Source of the DNA: Echria macrotheca
Lineage: Eukaryota > Ascomycota > Sordariomycetes > Sordariales > Schizotheciaceae
Reading direction: 5' to 3'
DNA length: 64,000 nt
Assembly: GCA_030411725.1 (NCBI GenBank)
Contig: MU839840.1
Span: 806,001-870,000 of the forward strand
Below, piece after piece: positions 56,828 through 64,000 of the stretch. Numbering within the stretch: position 1 is the first letter of the stretch; each line of letters starts with the position of its first letter. Below the pieces are notes generated by a model. It was not told the DNA's origin. It saw only the letters and a list, made by a program, of their open reading frames with translations, and did no database searches. The position numbers were made by a program, and so were the translations under genes.

Positions 56828-57832
56828 TCGAGGTTTGCGGTTTGCCGTGGTGTCCGGAGAAACATCTCAAGTTCGGTTGTCGGCAGCGTCATTGGCTTGT
56901 CGACACTGCTTTCTGCCGCCCGGGTATTTTCACCGCCCTAACCCTAACCCGGACCCCTGACGACGTCCGTCTTCGGCGAGAGTACGGAATAAATGTCAAG
57001 TGCAACCTGAGGATCAGACCAACTGTAGCCGGCTATACGTGAAGCACATATCATTGCTAAGAGTGTGTGTACACAAGTAGTCCGGTTGTGCTCACCTGTG
57101 TCCAAGGACAGGTGTGTTTGCCGCCGTCGGTGGAAACTGTTTCCTCACTGCCGCAACAACTTTGTTTTCCTTTCTCGATGCAGGTATTGTACCTAGTCAA
57201 TCACATCAGTGTAGTACCTATGTTTCTGTCAAGGGTGCCTAGAGCTAAATTGTTTTGATCTCGGTCACTGGTTTCTAGAGAATTAATCGCTGTTGCAGAG
57301 ACTTCTCGTCCCGCCTACTTGGGGCAGGAGCGTCTTGATGTGTTAATTCTGCGAATTCTGAGCCCAACTTTGCAATTGCCAGCTGTTCAAGGACCGCAAA
57401 GTCACCCGCCACAAGGAGAAATTCCACCATCAAAAATCCTATTGCTTAGCACCCGTAGTACCAGCTGTAAACCTTCTTGCCTCGAGCACATCTCATCCCA
57501 ACTGCCATCTTTCCCCTTTCAAACAATTCAACCCCACGGCCGCCAGTCAAACCGTCGCTGGACTCAGCCCATGATTCATCCGATGTCCAGCTTTTCTATC
57601 AGCATGAGCTTCGCCCAGTCACTCATGGAGTGCCATGTCCCATGCTCCAAATCATACATATCCCGCCGCCCTGTTGGCGTGCCGAGAGCAAACATGATCT
57701 CCTTCAAACCAAAACCTTCGTCTCTCCTAACTCCCACAACAGTGTTCTTCGTTCTATGCTGGAAACTGACTACGCGGCTACAATACTCTGTCTCATCCCA
57801 ACAAAGCTCAGAACCACTCCGTCCCTGAAACA
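56828..57832. other. Divergent intergenic region SHE9 / NLR-like gene
   Basis: Contains CCCTAACCCTAACCC at 56936-56950. A 169-codon frame (57319-57828, +) directly before the NLR-like gene is Ser/Pro-rich, ends 4 nt before its ATG and has no domain. It is probably leader sequence. Confidence 0.45.
56936..56950. promoter_or_regulatory. Telomere-type motif (TTAGGG, 2.5 copies)
   Basis: CCCTAACCCTAACCC sits 109-123 bp upstream of the SHE9 start. TTAGGG is the telomeric unit of filamentous fungi and also a target of Myb/telobox factors in promoters. It is too short to be called an interstitial telomere. Confidence 0.4.
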
Positions 57833-60800
57833 ATGAATCGAGGCAACAGCTCCTCCAGATCCTCCAGATCGAGAAACAGCAGGCTTCCTCCCGCTAGTCC
57901 TCGTGGATCAAGGCTTGGGTATGTCATCCGGTATATGAGGCCTAGGTACTCCACTGACTTTTACAAAAGACTCTGGGTCGTCCGCGGTATTAACGCCAAC
58001 AGCTTTGAAAATGAGGCCAACATCTACTTGTGGCAAACCCTGATTGCCAGCCTGCCCATCGACACCTTTATTTTCGACCACAGACCTGTGTACGACCGTT
58101 CGGCGACGTGGGAGACAAGGTTGCTGGACGCTGCCGACCGACTCGCGCTAAATATCGAGTCGAGCCTCAGGACCCGTGACATTGTGAGTTGTCGAAGCCC
58201 ATAGACAGGATCACGCTGACAGACCAGGGCCGAGTAGTGCTGGTCGGATACGATATCGGTGGCATCGTCATTAAAAAGGTATATCCTACCACACCACCGT
58301 CTGGCTGTGCTAACAAAGTTAGGCGTTACAGTACACATTACGTGACGCCCCCGAAACCGCCCAACGAGTTGCGCTCTTGGTACATCCTACGTGTCACTTG
58401 TGCGCACATCTGCTGACCAGAGCCAGGTCTTCTTCGGTACCCCTCACAGGGCCAGGTCACTATTCCAGTGGCGAGAAATTGCCCACAACCTGGTTCCCGG
58501 GTCAAGCATCGGAAGTAACGACACGCTTACCGACGTAGCTAGAGCGTTCGATGAGCTGAGCCAAGCTACCGAGCTTCTTACAGGACTATTCGGTGTGTGC
58601 AACGGCTCCTATGGGAGCTATGATGTATGTCTTTCATATTCCCATATTCTGCTCCGCTCACAATCACAGACTGTCAGCCCGTATTCTGCCTCACTTGGAT
58701 TGCCAGCCACAAGGGAGTACCGTTTCAGCTGGCCCAGCGTCATGAACCTCCCCGGTCATCTGCAGCGAGACTTGGCACAGGCCCTACACGACGCGTCAGG
58801 GAAGTAATCTTTGTTGAAGAAAGAATGTGGCGTCAGCTAACTATATATCCAGAACCCAATGACCGGTGTATTCGTTTCTTGAGCCGCCTGCTTCGATTCA
58901 TCCACCACGACGACTTCACATGGAGTCCGCCAGCCGAACCGGATAGTTACACATGGCTGCCCCATGACAACAACTATACATCTTGGGTCTACACAACCGA
59001 TGGAACCCTTCTGCTACGGGGAAATACTGGGAGTCGTCTCTCGGAGGCAGCTTCCTACCTCGCTCGATACACCGCCGATATGGGACGCGATACTGTCGTG
59101 GCCAAGTTCCGCCTCCGATCCTCGCGTCGTCGCTCCACCGAGTCGGAGATGCTAGCCAGTATCATCTACCAGATCTTGTGCCAGCGACCCGATCGGTTTC
59201 TCGACATCGAAGACGACGCCCGACGTCTCCATGGCTGGTCAAGCCACAGGCTCCGGGTTATCCTAGGGCTAATTCTTTCGTCAGAGCACGGAAACGGTGA
59301 GAACTTCGTCATGGTTATCAACCGCGTTGACAGAACGTGGGACGGTGACGGAAGCCCCTTGCGTGTTCTTGGCGAGATCCAGGCCTTCTGCCCTTTCAGG
59401 ATCATAGCAACCAGCAAAGCTGAAATACGTCGTCCAAGAATATCTGAAATTCTACTCGAAGATAGTACCACCACCTCGTCGAGTTCGCGACGGAACAGTA
59501 TTCGATCGTCCAGGCATTCACCTAGCCCCCCTCCGCCGGCATTTTGGAGAGGCAGCCCGTCGACTCGCCATCGCGCGTCCGATGGACCGTCACGAGATGC
59601 CGACTTCTCTCCCATCGAATCTTCGGACTCAAGACAGACTAACGAGGCTCTCCACCGTGCCTGCGAACTTGGTGACGTTGCGGCGGTGAGAAGGGCTTTC
59701 TATGACGGGGTCGATGCAGAAACACCTGTAAACGACCGCGGTTTTACGCCACTGCACACGGCGGCTCGGTATAACCATCCGGATGTCGCTCGCGAACTAC
59801 TTCACCGGAACGTAAATGCATTTACAACAGATGGTGAGGGATCAAGTCCTCTGCATATTGCGTGTCGATATGGTTCTCAAGCGGTCATAGAACCTCTGCT
59901 CGATGCCATGCAAGATCGGCTCCCTACCGACAGCCGGCTACGTACGCCGCTCCATGCAGCAGCTTTGAATGCTAACGTTAACATTTTCCGGCAGATCCTG
60001 GACCACTATCTTGGATGTTGGGGCAGGACCAGTTCACGGGCCAGCCTCCTCGCTCTTGAAGAGCTTCTTCTCCGAACGGATGCGGATGGCCGAAACGTAC
60101 TTCATACGGCTGCGGAAACGGGGTCGGGGGATATCATCAAGGAAATTCTTGTTCGCGCAGCATCTCATGATAACCAATCAAACACGTTTTCCCTAGAAGA
60201 GTTTCTGCTCCGTTCTCAAGACTTGAATGCGGAGTTCCCGTTACACCTAGCTGCTCGTCATGGACACACCGGGACGGTCGGTATCCTGTGTCAGAGCATG
60301 GACCAGAAACTCATCTCGGCGCGAAATGCGGCTGGAAAGACGCCGCTTCATCTGGCCTGTTCAGGGGGGTACTATGAGGCTGTCTCGGAGCTCCTTGGTT
60401 ACCGTGCATCTCTTGGGCTGGTCGACAAAGACAACCTGACTCCTGTGATGGAGGCTGCAAGGGCGGGCTCTGGTGACACAGTTCGATTGCTTTGCCGAGA
60501 GGGTGCCTCGTTGCTTCCACAAGCAGGGGGTTCGCCCCTATACGAGGCCGTCGTGGCCCAAAACGAAGATTTAACGACTGCCATCTTGGACATAGCTGGC
60601 GAGGAGGGGACTGACCTGAGGCGGCAAGCCGATCTCAAGGGTCGCCTGCCCGTCATGTGGGCCGCCCAGAAAGGCAACCGCCGTATATTCGACCGGCTGC
60701 TGGCTGACCCAACTCAGTTTTCTATCAAGGATGCCGACTGGAATAGCGTCCTGCATTATGCCGCGGAGGGCGGAAACGTTCGAATCGTCTCCGTGCTGTT

Positions 60801-63300
60801 GGGCAAGCGGTGGTTGCGCTCGCACATCAACTCTCCAAATCGATTCGGATATACGCCTCTTCAGTCGGCTGCCAAAGCTGGGTCCATGGAGGTTGTCGAC
60901 ACGTTGCTCCATCACGGCGCACACATCGTGGCAAACAAGGCTATCGCGCTGGCAGCGACGGACGAGATCGCACTTCGGCTTCTGGAGCGGTCTGCCGGGT
61001 TTGTCGAAGCCGCTGATCTGGCTGACGCGGTACACAATGCGGCTCGAGAGGGTCACCTCGGAACCCTTAGGATCATTACGTCTCCCGACATCGCCATTCG
61101 ACCAGATCCCAACTTTCCGGATGGGGAAGAAAAAACTGCCTTGATACTGGCAGCGGAAGCAGGCCAGACCGAGATCGTGAGGTACCTGGCCGCCAATATC
61201 GTCGGGGTCAAGATCAATGCGCGAGATAACGCTCGCCGAACTCCGATCTCGTATGCGGCCGAGAACGGACACATCGGGGTTGTGGAGCTCCTAGCTAGCT
61301 ATGGAGAGGTCGATCTCACTACCGAATCAGGTTTCTCGCCGTTGGTCTACGCGGCCATGAACGGACATCTCCTCCTTGTCAAAGCCCTCGAGTCAGCGTG
61401 TACGGCTCGCTATGGGAAGACAGATCAGCTATCCATCGCGTTGTGCGCGGCAGCGGAGGGAGGACACATCGATATCGTCCAGTTCCTCTTGGAAAAGGGG
61501 GCAGATCCTCTTGAGAGGCGGCATGCTGTGGTGCCCGCTCAGAACTCTTGGTCTCAAGCGTTTAATGCCCTGGAACACGCGCTTGTTAGAGGGCATGTCG
61601 AGATTATATCCCGGCTTTCTGATTTTACACCAGAGAGCTGGGAACCATACCGAGCACGACGGCTTCAACTGGCATGTAACCACCCCGATGGTCTCGCTGC
61701 ATATCTCCACCACTGCAGGGACGTGGACGAACCAGACGAGAACGGGGTTACGGCGTTGAGTTATGCAGTTCAAAACGGTCACCTTGTCGCCGCCCAGCTG
61801 CTTCTTGAAGCCAAGGCAGACCCTGCACGACAGGACGTCACGGGGAAATCGCCTCTTCATTACGCAGTTGCGCCGCGTAAGCCAAAGTTGGGAAAGAAAC
61901 TGATTCTCGACAGCGAGTTCACCGAGCTTCTGCTTAGATATTCGACCTCCGACACATTCCAGGTCCAAGACCAAGCTGGAAACACGCCGCTTGTGGACGC
62001 CATCCGGGCCGGCACGATCTACTCCGTCAGGGCCTTGCTAGTGAAAGACGACAAGAGCATTCAATTCCCCGCATCCGAGGGTCGGCAATCCCCCCTCTGG
62101 ATTGCCTTGGAAACCAGTGCCTTCGAAATCGCCCGCTTGATCCTAGAACTAGCCGACCTACGCGTCCTGACCGGCTCACACCACGAACTCGTCGCCGTGG
62201 CATCCCGGCGCGCGCCGAGGATGCAGCTTGCTCTCCTCAAATCCCTGCCGGGCATCAACGTGCGGCTCGAGTGGGTGCAGGGCCTGGTCAGGAACGACAC
62301 GACGGGCGTGATCGTCAGATACCTCCTGCAGCAAGGCGCCGTGACCTGGCGGGTTGACGATCACGGCTGGAGCCTGACGGACTTTGCGTACGCCACGGAT
62401 CCACGGCGGTGCTGGACCAAGTCGGACGCTGAGATTACGCGGACGGCGAATCAGGTGTATCACCGGCCGCGGAGGTGGCTTCCCATGGGGGAGGAGGGGT
62501 ATCCGTATCTTGGGATACACGGTAAAGGGCTGGTGGTGAGATATTCAGGTATGTGTAATGACCCCCTTCACGGTATAAGAGAAATAGGGAAATTGACGAA
62601 CAGCTATGTAGCTCCGTACGACACCGTTGCCGTCACTGCTGCCGTGCGCTCCGACCATCCGATTCCTCCCCACCGGGCTTACTATTTCGAGATTCGCATT
62701 GCGAATGTGGGTTTGGATGCTGGGTATGTTTCTACTCTGGGCATCTCGCCGTTTCCCAAAAATGAATTCAATAAGTTTGATGGGGTGTTGCTAACGCATA
62801 GAATTACAGCCTGATCGGAGTAGGTCTTTGCACGTCCGACACGACCGTCTCGGATCTCACGCCGTCAGCAAACACGGGACCGAAACCAAGACAGAATCTC
62901 CGCTATGTATACTACGGCAGCGGTCTCGTCGAGAAGTCGGGCCGGCCGTATGCTGAGGGCGACAGATTTTCGGCCGGCGACGTTATCGGGTGCCATATTG
63001 ATTTCGCACGGGGGATGGCGTATTTCCGGAAGAACGGCGGGCGGATTGGTGAGTTCTTTGTTCCTCTTGAATTCTTTCTAAGTATCTGTATGGAAGTCGG
63101 CTGACAATATTTTAGGTTTATTGCATCGGCTGGACGAGATACTGCCCGTCTCGGGGCGGCTCTTCCCCATGGTCGTTACTGCATCGATCGGGTGTGAGGT
63201 TGTGGCGGGCTTCGATCAGGCTTCTCCGGTGTATTATGAGAGGGAGGAGGGTAGGTGTGAGTCTGATGGGGGCGGTGACCTGCGGGAGAGGGTTTGGTGA
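57833..63300 (+). CDS. NLR-like protein: pseudo-hydrolase, degenerate NTPase, ankyrin repeats, SPRY
   Basis: My model (exons 57833-58183, 58228-58278, 58323-58379, 58427-58624, 58678-62723, 62810-63048, 63116-63300) gives about 1,708 residues. N-terminal region to about residue 220: alpha/beta-hydrolase fold as in fungal NLRs (GRVVLVGYDIGGIVIKKAL, VFFGTPHRA), but the elbow has Asp (about residue 126) where Ser is expected. Next comes a NACHT-like segment: LLLRGNTGSRLSEAASYL in the P-loop position without the Lys, then VVAKFRLRSS and FVMVINRVD at the Walker B place. More than 20 ankyrin repeats follow (for example GFTPLHTAARYNHPDVARELL, GKTPLHLACSGGYYEAVSELL). The C-terminal SPRY has YYFEIRIANVG, LIGVGLCT and GDVIGCHIDFARGMAYFRKNGG. 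Exon 5's acceptor is uncertain: the canonical one (58669) leads to a frame break. The region 62549-62603 looks like an intron but must be retained or spliced unusually to stay open. Probably a cytosolic recognition receptor, or a gene in early decay. Confidence 0.75.
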
Positions 63301-64000
63301 GCACTGAGAGGTGAGGATTAATCATCCGCGGCGGGGGGGTTATGTAGTACACTGCGATGCATAGCTGGCAGGGCAGGGGGTCGTTTAATTTGAAGCGGTG
63401 AGCATGTCAGTTTGATTTTAGCGTTGTTGCGATAAATTGGTGATTTTGTATGTACAATACATGGCGTCTTTCTCTCACCATGCACCAGTTTGGAGGTATA
63501 AAATGAAGGAGGCCTCGACGTATTTACTAGGTACCTATGGAAACCGGCTCTATTCTGTACTATGTATGGGAATCATCATTCCTTCCAACCTCTGTCACCA
63601 TAACTTACCTAATTTGGCTATATATGTCTCAACAATCAAAAACCTGGCAACAGTACATGTAACCCAGCTGGCTGAAAGATTATAAATCCACTATTGTTTT
63701 TTCAACTACGGGTTCGTTCGTTTCGTTGTATGGTACAATACCTAGTTGATAGTCTAGTTGACTTGCGTGATAGGTACCGGTCATGTTATGTGGACTCTCC
63801 GGGGGGGTTTTTTTTTACGGGGACTATGCATAGTGTATGTGGCGATTCAGGCACCCTGGAGGGTAGCGGTCACCAGTGCTGATCATACGCGCCAGACTGA
63901 TGTGACCAGTTCATACTTGTTTGTTTATTATTACTTGCAGGCCACTGAGTCGAACGGATGAAGCTATTCAGGGCCGGCCAATCAAAATCGGTGTAGCAGA
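63301..64000. other. Downstream flank
   Basis: AT-rich sequence after the NLR-like gene, with no coding signal. A G8/T8 run (about 63800-63817) is the only oddity. Confidence 0.5.

Noticed and set aside
57319..57828. 169-codon Ser/Pro-rich frame just before the NLR-like gene
   Set aside because: No domain; it stops 4 nt before the better start and cannot be spliced into it in an obvious way.

Overview
The window reads as nuclear DNA of a filamentous ascomycete, most likely a sordariomycete. Genes are monocistronic on both strands. Introns are mostly 45-90 nt with GT(A/G)NGT donors, CTAAC/CTGAC-like branch sites and YAG acceptors. Coding sequence is GC-rich, and the gene content is typical of the group (PAT1, ESF1, PKC1 with HR1-C2-C1 domains, SHE9, PDX1/PDX2, a fungal rhodopsin-like receptor, a HET relic, and a LysM protein beside a subgroup-C chitinase). 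Exon coordinates were derived by hand from splice signals and reading phase. The species cannot be named from the sequence alone.

Left part (1-20 kb) is accessory in character. It holds a secreted alpha/beta hydrolase behind a TATA box and an 18-bp palindrome, a small methyltransferase, and an unknown acidic protein. A divergent pair follows: a secreted protein with about six LysM modules (minus) and an 1,126-residue chitin-binding GH18 chitinase (plus), separated by 2 kb of repeat-bearing DNA. Then come a remnant of a HET incompatibility protein, a second methyltransferase, a FAR1/WRKY-GCM1-like DNA-binding protein probably derived from a transposase, and a small methyltransferase-like protein that starts 3 nt after a run of 57 A.

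Middle part (20-49 kb) is mostly housekeeping: ESF1 (rRNA processing), THR4 (threonine synthase), an ABCC full transporter, the divergent vitamin B6 pair PDX1/PDX2, a seven-helix rhodopsin-domain protein, RNA polymerase III subunit RPC5/RPC37, PAT1 (mRNA decapping activator), a GT15 mannosyltransferase, mitochondrial ribosomal protein uS12m (three exons, not visible as one reading frame) and a mitochondrial acyl-CoA dehydrogenase.

Right part (51-64 kb) holds PKC1 (cell-wall integrity kinase), SHE9/MDM33 (mitochondrial inner membrane) and, at the end, a large NLR-like gene. Its order is alpha/beta-hydrolase fold, NTPase-like region, more than 20 ankyrin repeats, SPRY. Both enzyme-like modules have lost key residues: the nucleophile elbow carries Asp for Ser, and the P-loop lacks its Lys. 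The gene also has reading-frame problems at two introns. I consider it the most interesting object here, either as a repurposed pseudoenzyme immune-type receptor or as one in early decay.
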